From contig NZ_AZUK01000002.1 in NCBI RefSeq assembly GCF_000527035.1, positions 62,001-126,000 on the forward strand: a stretch of 64,000 bases of DNA, in the 5' to 3' direction. Made by a program: the position numbers and the translations under genes. Source of the stretch: Tolumonas lignilytica. Its GTDB lineage: Bacteria; Pseudomonadota; Gammaproteobacteria; Enterobacterales; Aeromonadaceae. Below are positions 37,409 to 46,424 of the stretch, piece after piece (position 1 is the stretch's first letter; each line of letters starts with the position of its first letter). Under the pieces are notes generated by a model. That model had not been told where the DNA came from. It saw nothing but the letters and a program-made list of their open reading frames with translations, and did not search any database.

Positions 37409-37810
37409 ATGAGTGATTTCATCAAAACGTTTACTAATGCGCGTAGTTTAAAAGCGGCTGTTCGTGATTTAACGCTTGAACAATTGCAGGAAGGTTTTGC
37501 AAAGCTGACTGATATTGTTGAAGAACGCCGTAGAACAGAAGCTGCAAATCAGGCAAAAGAATCTGCGCGTTTGCAAAAAATTGAAGAAATGCGTGCTTTA
37601 TTAGCTTCAAAAGGGTTGGATATCGCTGATTTAATTTCTGCATCAACTGATACGGCTAAATCAGTTGGTAAAAGAGAACCACGTCCTGCGAAATACAAAT
37701 ACATTGATGAAAATGGCAATGAAAAAAACTGGACTGGTCAGGGACGTACACCACTTACAATTCAAAAAGCATTAAATGAAGGTAAATCATTAAGTGAATT
37801 CTCCATTTAA
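37409..37810 (+). CDS. H-NS/StpA-family nucleoid protein
   Basis: About 133 residues. The N-terminal oligomerisation helix MSDFIKTFTNARSLKAAVRDLTLEQL closely resembles H-NS, a linker follows, and the C-terminal DNA-binding domain has AKYKYIDENGNEKNWTGQGRTPLTIQKAL; the binding loop is GQGRTP where H-NS has a QGR core. An in-frame ATG at 37388 lies upstream, but the ATG at 37409 gives the conserved start. H-NS silences AT-rich foreign DNA; an island-borne copy may regulate its own island. A strong terminator follows. Confidence 0.85.
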   Translation: MSDFIKTFTNARSLKAAVRDLTLEQLQEGFAKLTDIVEERRRTEAANQAKESARLQKIEEMRALLASKGLDIADLISASTDTAKSVGKREPRPAKYKYIDENGNEKNWTGQGRTPLTIQKALNEGKSLSEFSI

Positions 37811-37827
37811 TATTGAATGGATTTATT

Positions 37828-37855
37828 AAAAGGATGCTAAAAGCATCCTTTTTTA
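37828..37855 (+). terminator. rho-independent terminator of the H-NS-like gene
   Basis: AAAAGGATGC (37828-37837) pairs with GCATCCTTTT (37843-37852) around a 5-nt loop, followed by more T residues. It lies 18 bp behind the stop codon. Confidence 0.85.
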
Positions 37856-37996
37856 TTGCCATGAAACACGTCTTGAAAAAATATTAAAAATAATTGAAAA
37901 AATATTGCCTTTTTTGTGGGTTTTTAAAAATTATTTACTATAATCCAATTGCGGTTGAAAATTCATTTACCTTAAATTCTTACTAAGGAGTTCTTT

Positions 37997-38386
37997 ATGG
38001 ACGTAGCTATGTCTATTTGTAAAGATGCTTTCAATGTTGATATGGAAATTTATTATGCTGCTGCAAATGTATTAGGGATGGTAAGGCCAACCCTGAAACA
38101 ATTAAAAAGCCAGAAAGACAAAGAGGTGTTTATTTCATCCAATGAAATGCAGCATATTAAGAATTATGATTTTTCTGATAATGCATTAACGGTTCGTTTG
38201 GCTTATTTGCACTTTGTATTGATTAAACTGCAAGATCATGAGTTTCTTGAACAAGTTAGTAATTATATTCGAGAAGGTGTTTTTCCGATCCAGACTTTGG
38301 AGTTTATGGAGCAATCGCTGGGTATTGTCGTTAAATATACCGACGGTACGGAAACCTTTAAGAGTTCAAAACTAATGAGACACTAA
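37997..38386 (+). CDS. unknown small protein, first of a paralogous pair
   Basis: A 129-residue protein with a strong AAGGAG ribosome site. Mostly helical: an N-terminal AFNVDMEIYYAAANVLG and a C-terminal helical domain LAYLHFVLIKLQDHEFLEQV, then PIQTLEFMEQSLGIVVKY. Its C-terminal 54 residues align without gaps to the gene downstream, with about 11 identities (Ala-Tyr at the start, Leu, His, Pro, Leu, Glu, Leu, Tyr, Gly, Phe). No family recognised. Confidence 0.65.
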   Translation: MDVAMSICKDAFNVDMEIYYAAANVLGMVRPTLKQLKSQKDKEVFISSNEMQHIKNYDFSDNALTVRLAYLHFVLIKLQDHEFLEQVSNYIREGVFPIQTLEFMEQSLGIVVKYTDGTETFKSSKLMRH

Positions 38387-38467
38387 GCTGGAATGGAAAT
38401 GAAGAATGGAAAAATGGAATATCAGCCAGGGACGGTATTCATGAATATTTAATTTGAGGAAATAATT

Positions 38468-38854
38468 ATGGCTAATAATTTTCAGGTTGCTCTAACTAAA
38501 ATTTGGAATGTGATTGATACGAATTGGCTGCGTAAAGCTAAAACGTTAAATGAAGGTTCTTTTGTTGTTTTACCAATTGAAGTTACACAAGGACATTTTG
38601 CGCAATTAAAACAAGGTCTGATTTCATCCTTAGACTACTCGGAACGCATGGCTTACTGCTTTATGCTGGCATATGCGCTTGAAAAGCATCATATTGTCGA
38701 TACGATCCGCGAGATGATGTACCAGCGAGAATGTCCTGTAACAGAACTACTGGCGATTGAAGAAGCGCTTAACGTGCTATTCATGTATGTCACTGGTGAG
38801 GCCTGTTTTCTTTATCAGGAACCGTCATACCGATCAGTAACGCAAACCCGCTAA
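38468..38854 (+). CDS. unknown small protein, second of a paralogous pair
   Basis: A 128-residue helical protein with GAGG upstream of the ATG. The domain MAYCFMLAYALEKHHIVDT, then CPVTELLAIEEALNVLFMY matches the C-terminal part of the protein 80 bp upstream residue for residue in spacing. N-terminal halves differ. The pair likely arose by duplication and has diverged strongly; function unknown. Confidence 0.65.
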   Translation: MANNFQVALTKIWNVIDTNWLRKAKTLNEGSFVVLPIEVTQGHFAQLKQGLISSLDYSERMAYCFMLAYALEKHHIVDTIREMMYQRECPVTELLAIEEALNVLFMYVTGEACFLYQEPSYRSVTQTR

Positions 38855-38873
38855 CCTTCCTTTCATCCGTGAT

Positions 38874-38906
38874 GATGAGGCTAATAAAAATAATAATTGC
38901 CTCATC
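38874..38906. terminator. hairpin between convergent small genes
   Basis: GATGAGGC (38874-38881) pairs with GCCTCATC (38899-38906) around a 17-nt AT-rich loop, exactly in the gap between the convergent genes ending at 38854 and 38915. Confidence 0.4.
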
Positions 38907-38914
38907 CACACAAC

Positions 38915-39382
38915 CTAATTCAACGAGTTTTCCGGAATTTTGCTTGTTTTGTTTTCAAAACAGGGATAATGCTGTGCAAATTGCAGTGTTAATCGAGGCG
39001 TTCCAATTTTAATTTCTCTGTCCATAAACTCATTGATTGCTCGCAAAAAGCCATTGTAGTCTTGCAATGTATTAAAGCGGGGGATCACATCATTACGAAA
39101 ATCAGAGGTTATTTTATTTATATAAAATTGGAAAAGATGACGTATTTTCATTTTATAGTTGTTATCCATCGCGAAGCCTTCAGTTTGATCTATTTTGCCT
39201 AAAGATTCTAAAGTAAGCGCATTTATTTTATCCCTGCGCTTTTTAAATGGTTTGCCTAAAGCCAAACGAGACAGGATTTCATGCTCAAGAGCGCGATCTA
39301 CGAAAAGGTTATAGATGATTGCATTTCTATTTTGAATGATAGATAGAGAAAATTGACTGCATTTAATGACTATTGGTTTCAT
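38915..39382 (-). CDS. hypothetical protein
   Basis: A 155-residue basic, helical protein with no signal peptide or membrane segment; it starts MKPIVIKCSQFSLSIIQNRN and has a charged middle KPFKKRRDKINAL and RHLFQFYINKITSDFRNDV. No family recognised. Its upstream region contains, about 245 bp before the start, an eight-copy 8-bp repeat tract. Confidence 0.5.
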   Translation of the reverse strand: MKPIVIKCSQFSLSIIQNRNAIIYNLFVDRALEHEILSRLALGKPFKKRRDKINALTLESLGKIDQTEGFAMDNNYKMKIRHLFQFYINKITSDFRNDVIPRFNTLQDYNGFLRAINEFMDREIKIGTPRLTLQFAQHYPCFENKTSKIPENSLN

Positions 39383-39625
39383 TTTTATTATTCTGTTTAT
39401 TATAGTTTACAACAAACAAAGCAATGATATCAATTAAGTTGATAAATATATTATGATATTATAGAGATTTTGATGTGTCGGTGGCGGGAATGGTTACGGT
39501 GGTATATTTTAAAGTATAATTTCAGAGTGTGATATTTGTAGGCAGGTGGGGCGCGGTGGAAATGTTTCATGTTATTGAGAATTAATTCAGCCTGGATCTG
39601 TGAATTTACACTGGTATATATTCCG

Positions 39626-39703
39626 CTGTTTTTCTGTTTTTCTGTTTTTCTGTTTTTCTGTTTTTCTGTTTTTCTGTTTTTCTGTTTTTCTGTTTTCTGT
39701 TTT
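39626..39703. repeat. short tandem repeat of CTGTTTTT, 8 perfect copies plus partial ones
   Basis: The 8-bp unit CTGTTTTT repeats exactly from 39626 to 39689 and then twice more in shortened form (CTGTTTT) to 39703. It lies in the 538-bp non-coding stretch 39383-39920 between the end of the large ATPase gene and the start of a minus-strand gene. Slippage can change copy number, and such tracts near promoters are known to cause phase variation in other bacteria. The rest of this gap is AT-rich with no supported gene. Confidence 0.85.
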
Positions 39704-39920
39704 GGTCGCTTTAAAATGTGTTTGATGTATTGGAGTTTATACTAACTTTCCGTTGTTGGAGGAAAATATATTTTTTCTCCTTGAAGTGATTGTGTCCTCC
39801 CTTTATTTCTCTTCTACAATTGTGGCTAATGTCAGTATTTACCAGACACCACGAATATTATGGTGCCAGGTATTTTTTCTAAAGTGTTTTATGATCAACC
39901 ACGTTTATTGGTGAATAGGG

Positions 39921-42797
39921 TCATTTTGCGAATATCTCTGCCATAAATTCATCTATTTCTTCGTCTGATAGTTGCTTTGTCTCATTGTTGATTGAGGCCA
40001 TTATGCTAATGCCGCTATTGTTTTCAGCTAATATTGTGGCAGGCCGATGCGTCGAAAAGATGCCCGAGATATCAATATTGTCCTCAATGCATGGTGCCAT
40101 TTCCCACGGGCATCCTCCTTCATCATATCTGGATAGATATTCATTCATGGCAGCGTTTTCAGCAGCATCTGTATTTACTACAGTCATAAGCTCAGGGTTG
40201 GGCTTCTGTTCTCGCTCATGCTTGATTTGTTGTGATGGTAAGGCTTTAGATTTGCGTGTGCTTGCCGGGGGTATAGAAGCTGCTGGATATATATTCGGCT
40301 CTGGAATTATTACCGTTTCACCCGCTTGGATGGATTCGCCTAGTTTGGCTATGAGCTTGGGGTTATTTTTCTTAAAGTACGTTTCAGCTTGTTCAAGAAT
40401 AGCCGACCTTTTTACGGTATAGGCAAAGTTCCGGACCCCGTCATGGCCTGCGATCTTGTGTGTTGTGCGTACTTCTTCCAGACCTAAGTTTTCCAAGATG
40501 ATCCTGACAAACCGGGATGCACGTTTCCATGTTGGAAATATGCCGCACATTTCTTTAAACAGATAATTTGCGCTGATCGGCGAATCACCTAATTCAATGT
40601 TTCCATGCTGGATAAAATCAACAACCTGCCTGGCATCAGAATTTGTATATTGTCCGAACCAATCCGCACTGTCTATATTCAAGAGCTGAAGTATGCGTTT
40701 TAAGAATAACGATTTTGCTCGATCATTCGCGCTTTCTGTATAGTCGGATTTATGGAGGTATATCAGTCGCTGATAGAAGAGAAGTCCCTTCTGGTCATAA
40801 AAATTGATCACATCCTCAGTGATTGAAGTCACCTGAAGGGTATGAAATAGGTTGTAAGCCAGTAGATCCAGGTATTCCTTCTTGTTGGTCTGGTCGTCTT
40901 TTCGAATAAGGCGAGCTGCTTCCTGTCTGGTAATGGGGACATCGACCGATTTCAGATAGTCATCTCTGAATAGCTTCTCTTCTGCTGCACCGACTTTTCG
41001 GGCAGCATGTCCTTCTTTTCGTGCGACCCGGTCTGGTTTAACCTGAACGATTTTGAAATTAAGCTGGCTCAGGATCAGCAATACCTTACATCGGTAGTTC
41101 GCTCGTAGTTTGTTTTCAAACACGATCCGGTCAACAATTTTGCTGATGTAAGTATCATTCTTACTGGTTTCGATGAGGTCATTGGTAAAGCTATCTGGGG
41201 TAGTGAATTTTGTCAGTTCATCAACCAAGATCACTTGTCGGTCGGTATAGCGGTTATAGACTGAGTTGAACATGGCAAAATGAATGTCAGTGACCTTTCT
41301 GAAGCGCCTCATGCATTGGATGATATTCGTTGGCAGGATTGTACCGGCTGCAAATACGAAGACAGAACTGAAACGGGTTGTTTCAATACTGATCCCTGAG
41401 TTAATGACGGGAGTGATAATGCATAGCTGATAGGCTTCGAGATTCTGGTTCAGATCAGCTAAGAATTCCTTTCCTTCGGGTTTAGCGACGAATTCTCCGT
41501 CAATCAGGATGCTTTTCGTTTTCAACGAAGGAACGGCAGCTTCCAGACTGGACTTTAATTCGTATATTTTTTCTTTTCCTGCATCGCAGAACAACGCCAC
41601 ATTTTCACCATTTTTCAGGCGATTGATCAGTACATTAACCGCCTGATTGATGCCGCTTTTGGTATCGTAATAAGCGATCGTTTGCTGATATTGATAGGGG
41701 GTGGGAGGGGCAACAATGTAGATCTTGGCATCCGTAACTGATTTTAGCCAGTGGACCGTATCATCAGACATAAGTGCATCGGCAGCGACCACTACCGACG
41801 ATGATCTTAATTGTTGTTCGAGATTTCTGAGTGTCCTGGCTCGGTTGTCTAAGGAGCCATTACCAACGGCATGTCCGGCAAGGTGAGATCTGACTTCTTC
41901 AATTTCATCAATAATCGTCACGCGGCTTTCCTGATTAAACCTTTCGAAATGCATCAGAAAGGTTGAATTGACCACCGAGAACAATCCTTTGGGTAATTGG
42001 TCAGAATTGTCAGTGATAGCCGTTTGATAATGGCAGGGATCGCCAAGCTTATCCGCCAGCATCGATCGCTTACAGCTTATAAAATGCGGGTGAAACTCAC
42101 TCTCCATATATCGATTGAAGATAGGTCTGAGCACATTAGATGTCTTACCGGAGCCCATCCCGCCTGTTAGTAGGAAAACTACTTTTCCCTCTTTCTGACG
42201 TTTGTCCTCAATGAAATCTAATAATGTACTGTCATAAGGACGATGGAGCATTGTTGTATCGGGGATATCCGGTTCAGGACTATGAAACTTGAGTACATTT
42301 TGATAGGCCTGTTCAAATTGTTTCGTTACGTATTGTTGTAGCCAGGCAACCGACTCTTCATTTCTCGCCGGATAGTATTTCAATAATTCGAGTAATTTAG
42401 TTTCCGCTTCATGCCGCATTTCATTGGTGAAAAACGAATTGCTTCTCATTTCTACTAGCTTTTTAAAGTGTTCTTTGAAGCGATAGGCCGTGGGCGCATG
42501 GCGGACCTGCAATTCAGTAAAGACATCGATGTCGCTGCGTGCTCGAGCGCTTACAAACGTATTATCGATTTTAAGATCAGTTTTATATTTCTTCGCAAGC
42601 TCTAGGGCTTCATAGGCATTGGCTGGATCGCAATGAATCGTGATAGGAAGACTTTGGTATCTCTCATCAATAGCCAGTTTTTCTAAATTTGATTTCATGT
42701 TCCCGAAGAACGGAGTAACCGAGGCAGGAAGTCCGTCAATCTGTGTCCTGGCGACAGCGATACTTTTAATTTCATGCGATGGAATTGCGGTAGACAT
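39921..42797 (-). CDS. large SF2-like helicase/ATPase, origin-binding/CyRepA1-like
   Basis: A 958-residue protein. Walker A GGMGSGKTSNV (about residue 215), Walker B VTIIDEIEEV (about 295), a late motif ITPVINSGISIE (about 465) and QCMRRFRKV (about 495) form the helicase core. The TPV-x-SGIS-(D/E) and R-x-R pattern is that seen in herpes-type origin-binding helicases and in replication proteins of some plasmids (family recalled, not searched). The C-terminal 450 residues show no known motif. A shorter paralogue lies at 46425. It may be a replication protein of an integrated element, or a defence helicase. No clear ribosome site precedes the ATG. Confidence 0.65.
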   Translation of the reverse strand: MSTAIPSHEIKSIAVARTQIDGLPASVTPFFGNMKSNLEKLAIDERYQSLPITIHCDPANAYEALELAKKYKTDLKIDNTFVSARARSDIDVFTELQVRHAPTAYRFKEHFKKLVEMRSNSFFTNEMRHEAETKLLELLKYYPARNEESVAWLQQYVTKQFEQAYQNVLKFHSPEPDIPDTTMLHRPYDSTLLDFIEDKRQKEGKVVFLLTGGMGSGKTSNVLRPIFNRYMESEFHPHFISCKRSMLADKLGDPCHYQTAITDNSDQLPKGLFSVVNSTFLMHFERFNQESRVTIIDEIEEVRSHLAGHAVGNGSLDNRARTLRNLEQQLRSSSVVVAADALMSDDTVHWLKSVTDAKIYIVAPPTPYQYQQTIAYYDTKSGINQAVNVLINRLKNGENVALFCDAGKEKIYELKSSLEAAVPSLKTKSILIDGEFVAKPEGKEFLADLNQNLEAYQLCIITPVINSGISIETTRFSSVFVFAAGTILPTNIIQCMRRFRKVTDIHFAMFNSVYNRYTDRQVILVDELTKFTTPDSFTNDLIETSKNDTYISKIVDRIVFENKLRANYRCKVLLILSQLNFKIVQVKPDRVARKEGHAARKVGAAEEKLFRDDYLKSVDVPITRQEAARLIRKDDQTNKKEYLDLLAYNLFHTLQVTSITEDVINFYDQKGLLFYQRLIYLHKSDYTESANDRAKSLFLKRILQLLNIDSADWFGQYTNSDARQVVDFIQHGNIELGDSPISANYLFKEMCGIFPTWKRASRFVRIILENLGLEEVRTTHKIAGHDGVRNFAYTVKRSAILEQAETYFKKNNPKLIAKLGESIQAGETVIIPEPNIYPAASIPPASTRKSKALPSQQIKHEREQKPNPELMTVVNTDAAENAAMNEYLSRYDEGGCPWEMAPCIEDNIDISGIFSTHRPATILAENNSGISIMASINNETKQLSDEEIDEFMAEIFAK

Positions 42798-43588
42798 ATG
42801 ATTTATTGAAGAAAAAGTAATGATTTATCTTACCTGAGTCGAAGGCAAACTCCATACAACTAGCAGGGATAATGCGGTACAGATTTTATGAATGAATAGC
42901 CCTGTCACACTAACTGCACACATTTTCTATCTGACATTGAAGCCATTGATTGCGAAGAACGAAGCATCAGGTGCTTCCATTTTTCCAAATGGCACCCTTT
43001 CCCATGGAAGTAAGAATCAGCATTACTAAAAAAAGATTTAGAGCTATCAGTTATGCTTCGCATAACAGTTAAGTCCATTTCTGTGTCTTTTATATATCTA
43101 TTTATAAAGTGATACATTAATTTGGACACTAATCTTTTTGACCAGGCAGAACAGGCCAGATTGCATGGCTGGCGCACACGTTGACTTTGGATGTTTTTCA
43201 TTCAAAAAGACGGGCTATATTTCATTACTCACGAAAGAAACTAATTCCGCGGCGTTATTTGTAACTTAGTGCACCTGATAAATAAAAATTGCTGAAATAT
43301 GTCCTCGGCTGGTTCAGGGTTAGGATTGTTTGTTGGGGTTAATATTTATTAATTTAAATAAAGCGATAAGTTGAGACTATATTTAAATAAGACATTGACA
43401 GTAATATTTTATATTTATAAATATCGTGTCAAATTATTTATTGCTTTTATAATAACTTATTTAAATTGAATTATTTATTGACGGTGATATAATCATTTCA
43501 TTGATTCGAAAGGCGAATTAATAGCAGTAAGCATATATCTTGTTATATTTGAATTAATTATTAATCTTATTTTTTAAGAGGGTTTTAT
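42798..43588. other. 790-bp stretch without a convincing gene
   Basis: Between the large ATPase gene and the plus-strand gene at 43589. It contains a compact hairpin GTTATGC-ttc-GCATAAC at 43050-43066 and long AT-rich runs near 43340-43570 that likely include the promoter of the next gene. A 98-codon minus-strand ORF (42905-43201) is unlikely to be real. Confidence 0.35.
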
Positions 43589-44002
43589 ATGTCTGATTTT
43601 AATATTGAACGTATTGTGGAATTAGCTAGCCCTGATGCTGGATGTGAAATTATATATGCTAAAAAACGCCCATCCATCAAATGGAGTGACAGTGCATTAA
43701 CGGTGAATGTCGATTGCATTATGGAACGTTCATATATAGATCTATTAAATACCATGTCTCATGTGGCAATTTCAAGAGAGGTTCTTTATGGGCATGATTG
43801 TTATGTGTTCGACTTTTATGATTTCGAAGGTACATTAATTCCACCAGGATTTGTGTTTGGTGTCGAATATTCAGATAAGTTATTAGAGCATGGGGAGGAG
43901 GGTAAAAGATATTTCTTAGAGTTAACATTAGAAGGTGAGCGTATTGCAGTGTTGCCTGCAATAATAGAACGAATTATCGAAAACGACGAAATGATTCATT
44001 GA
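43589..44002 (+). CDS. hypothetical acidic protein
   Basis: A 137-residue acidic protein with a good ribosome site (AAGAGGG). Beta-rich, with aromatic and acidic clusters: SYIDLLNTMSHVAISREVL, then YVFDFYDFEGTLIPPGF and EEGKRYFLELTLEGERIAVL. No known family; it opens a set of four plus-strand genes in the AT-rich zone. Confidence 0.55.
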   Translation: MSDFNIERIVELASPDAGCEIIYAKKRPSIKWSDSALTVNVDCIMERSYIDLLNTMSHVAISREVLYGHDCYVFDFYDFEGTLIPPGFVFGVEYSDKLLEHGEEGKRYFLELTLEGERIAVLPAIIERIIENDEMIH

Positions 44003-44046
44003 GTTTGTTATGAATTATTTTACTATTAATTAAATAGAGAGGTTTT

Positions 44047-44805
44047 ATGGATAATAAATATGAGCGAACACGTATTATTATGGGGTTTGGAAATAAGTTT
44101 TCTGATGTGTTTTCAAATGAATTTTGGCGTAAAGCTGAAAAATTACATACAGATAATATTTCGGGTAAGTATCCATTGTCATTGCGATGGCCTCAAAAAT
44201 GTTATGTGCCCGAGCAGGTTTGGCTGGCATTTTTAGTTAAAGAAGACGTTCCGATAGAGATTATCGATGAAGTTAAATACTATTTCAGTACATTAGCTGC
44301 TTGGAGTTCAAGTTTACTAACATACAGGATAGACAGTAAAGCCTTTAATTTTGCATATAAAAATCAATTCCCAGACATATTGCCAGTATCCCAGATAGTT
44401 AATTTTATTAATGGTGCTTGTTTTTTTGAAATGATAGATTTCAATAATGTCAATGGCTTCTTTATTAGTCTTGATTATAACATGGATGATAAATTATATA
44501 TTCTTAAGGTTTTGCTAGAGAAAGATAATGAACGGATACCATTAGTGGTTGAATTGGGTAATTGGAGTCTTGATGAAGGTATTAGGAAAGGATTAAGTCG
44601 AGAGTTCGATATACAAGGAAATGAAATGGATTCAACAGTAGAATACGTAATTTCTTGGGTTGAGCCCATTTTAAAACTAATTCTTTGCTTTGAAAATAAT
44701 AAGCTTGTTATTAATGAGATAGATAATTGTAAAACTCGTGATTTTTTGCGCATCACAAAGCAATCAATGGGAATAAAAGAATATAATGTATCTTGCAATA
44801 AATAA
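44047..44805 (+). CDS. unknown protein, family shared with the gene at 45465
   Basis: A 252-residue protein. In the C-terminal half it reads IDFNNVNGFFISLDYNMDDKLYILKVLL, then VELGNWSLDEGIRKGL; the gene at 45465 has IDCENLEGCFVNIEWNIDDEFYEIKIL and LGEWDVLTGIKKSL at the same places, so the two are paralogues. Also shared is the N-terminal (F/P)-N-x-FW pattern. No membrane segment. Function unknown. Confidence 0.6.
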   Translation: MDNKYERTRIIMGFGNKFSDVFSNEFWRKAEKLHTDNISGKYPLSLRWPQKCYVPEQVWLAFLVKEDVPIEIIDEVKYYFSTLAAWSSSLLTYRIDSKAFNFAYKNQFPDILPVSQIVNFINGACFFEMIDFNNVNGFFISLDYNMDDKLYILKVLLEKDNERIPLVVELGNWSLDEGIRKGLSREFDIQGNEMDSTVEYVISWVEPILKLILCFENNKLVINEIDNCKTRDFLRITKQSMGIKEYNVSCNK

Positions 44806-44976
44806 GATGAATATATTTATTATTTTATCTATATTGTCTTGTAAATAAGCTTGTCTGTTTAAAAAATATTGTTAATACTCCATTAATGCCTGATGTGATT
44901 ATGAATTCAGCTTTATGGTTTTTCTTTGTTAATAAATAATTTTAATTGTTTTTTATAATGTCGAGGTGTGATTGTT

Positions 44977-45387
44977 ATGATTTTTATTTCCAATAATGGT
45001 GTAAAAGTTCTGGATACAAATTACTGGGAAAGTGACATGGCCGAAAGCGGTCTACTTTTCCTTAGTTGGAACGACGGTGCTGGCCGGTTGTTGATCCCTA
45101 AATGCCAAGAAAATCTGCTGAGAGAAATGAAAAGTGGTAAATATGTAATCATTACTCGTGGTATGTATAACAACGTAGATTCTTTAGAAATCATGTTTGA
45201 AGATAACTCTGAATCTCCATTTGTAGTTTTTATATCTATGGGGCAAACGGACAGGTTGATTCCAAAATCGGACAAGCATGGGATCTTCGATTTCACTATC
45301 TTGGTTGAGAATGGAGAAGTTGCAAAGTTTAAAGCAAAATATCGTAGAACTAAGCGTTTACCCTGCATGACGCCAATGAATTTTTAA
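44977..45387 (+). CDS. hypothetical protein
   Basis: A 136-residue protein, start set at the ATG at 44977 because GAGGTG lies eight bases upstream; a GTG at 44968 is less suitable. Beta-strand-rich: FISNNGVKVLDTNYWESD, then LLFLSWNDGAGRLLIPKC and KYVIITRGMYNNVDSLEI. It sits between the two paralogous genes and is likely part of the same transcript. Unrecognised. Confidence 0.55.
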   Translation: MIFISNNGVKVLDTNYWESDMAESGLLFLSWNDGAGRLLIPKCQENLLREMKSGKYVIITRGMYNNVDSLEIMFEDNSESPFVVFISMGQTDRLIPKSDKHGIFDFTILVENGEVAKFKAKYRRTKRLPCMTPMNF

Positions 45388-45464
45388 TGGCTAATTTTTA
45401 AAATTAACCTCTGAAGCTAATTGCCACCTTCGGTAATACTGGAATTTTATTTTGGAGAATATAT

Positions 45465-46151
45465 ATGTGTCAAAAATTTAACCCTTATCATTTTGTTTCG
45501 GATTATGAAATCTTATTTCCTAATTTATTTTGGGTGGATATTGAAAGGACAAGCAATTTTAACTGTTTAAGTCGCTTTGGATGGCCCATTTGTTGTTATC
45601 TTCCAGAATCACATTGGGAGACTTTATTGAAATTTCATCAAATATCATTTGATGGTTTCGTGGAGGTAATAAACCCTAGTAAATTCCTTTTACCCCTATC
45701 TTCGATAGGTGCGTGGCGAAAGCTGTCATTAACCTGTTGTATTGCCGAAGATGATTATTTATCTGCTGAAGAGTTACCTACTCCAAATGTACTGCCTGTA
45801 GAAAAAATTATTGATGCAGCTAAAGATTCCCCTTATTTAGATTTCATCGATTGTGAAAATCTGGAAGGCTGTTTTGTCAATATTGAATGGAATATCGATG
45901 ATGAGTTTTATGAGATAAAAATACTTTATGTGGTTGATGATGACTTTTATCCTGTATGGATAACCTTGGGTGAGTGGGATGTTTTAACGGGCATTAAAAA
46001 ATCATTACAACGTAGAGATAAATTGTCAGAAAATGAATCAAACAAAATTGCAAACCTCTTATATGTTCGTGCAACATCAATTGTGAAAATTCTTCTTCAA
46101 ATTGAAAAGGAGGAAATAAAATTGCAACAAAATATTCCTGGGACACTTTAA
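45465..46151 (+). CDS. unknown protein, paralogue of the gene at 44047
   Basis: A 228-residue acidic protein. PNLFWVDIERTSNF near the start, PVEKIIDAAKDSPYLDFIDC in the middle, and NIEWNIDDEFYEIKIL with LGEWDVLTGIKKSL align with the 44047 product. GGAGAA upstream of the ATG serves as ribosome site. No known domain. Duplicated gene pairs of this sort are common in mobile elements. Confidence 0.6.
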   Translation: MCQKFNPYHFVSDYEILFPNLFWVDIERTSNFNCLSRFGWPICCYLPESHWETLLKFHQISFDGFVEVINPSKFLLPLSSIGAWRKLSLTCCIAEDDYLSAEELPTPNVLPVEKIIDAAKDSPYLDFIDCENLEGCFVNIEWNIDDEFYEIKILYVVDDDFYPVWITLGEWDVLTGIKKSLQRRDKLSENESNKIANLLYVRATSIVKILLQIEKEEIKLQQNIPGTL

Positions 46152-46316
46152 ATCATTTGTGTGATTATATTGAATAATGCGTACACATTGATTTAATCTG
46201 CTTAAAACACCGGATGTATAAGGTTTCTGCTGACTGAGAAAATCATATAACTACGAATATGACTACTTTATTTAATAACTTATTTGTTTGCATGTTACGT
46301 GTAATGTGGTGTGGAG

Positions 46317-46341
46317 AAATCCAGTGCCTCGCACTGGATTT
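46317..46341. terminator. 11-bp perfect hairpin between convergent genes
   Basis: AAATCCAGTGC (46317-46327) pairs with GCACTGGATTT (46331-46341) around a 3-nt loop. It lies between the paralogue gene ending at 46151 and the ATPase gene ending at 46425, with AT-rich flanks on both sides, and probably stops transcription from both directions. Confidence 0.6.
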
Positions 46342-46424
46342 AATTCTAATTTCTAATGAATATTTACCTTGTTAATTTCGCTCGTTATAAAATCCTCGTT
46401 ATACCTATCTATAAATTTTATGTT

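Noticed and set aside
39626-39703. Possible CRISPR array
   Set aside because: The repeats are 8 bp, directly adjacent and have no spacers; it is a simple tandem repeat. No cas genes are visible.
43050-43066. Integron attC-like hairpin GTTATGC-ttc-GCATAAC
   Set aside because: It lacks the conserved attC core GTTRRRY and partner sites, and no integron integrase or cassette array is seen.
42905-43201. 98-codon minus-strand ORF
   Set aside because: No ribosome site, unusual composition for a protein and no similarity recognised; looks random.
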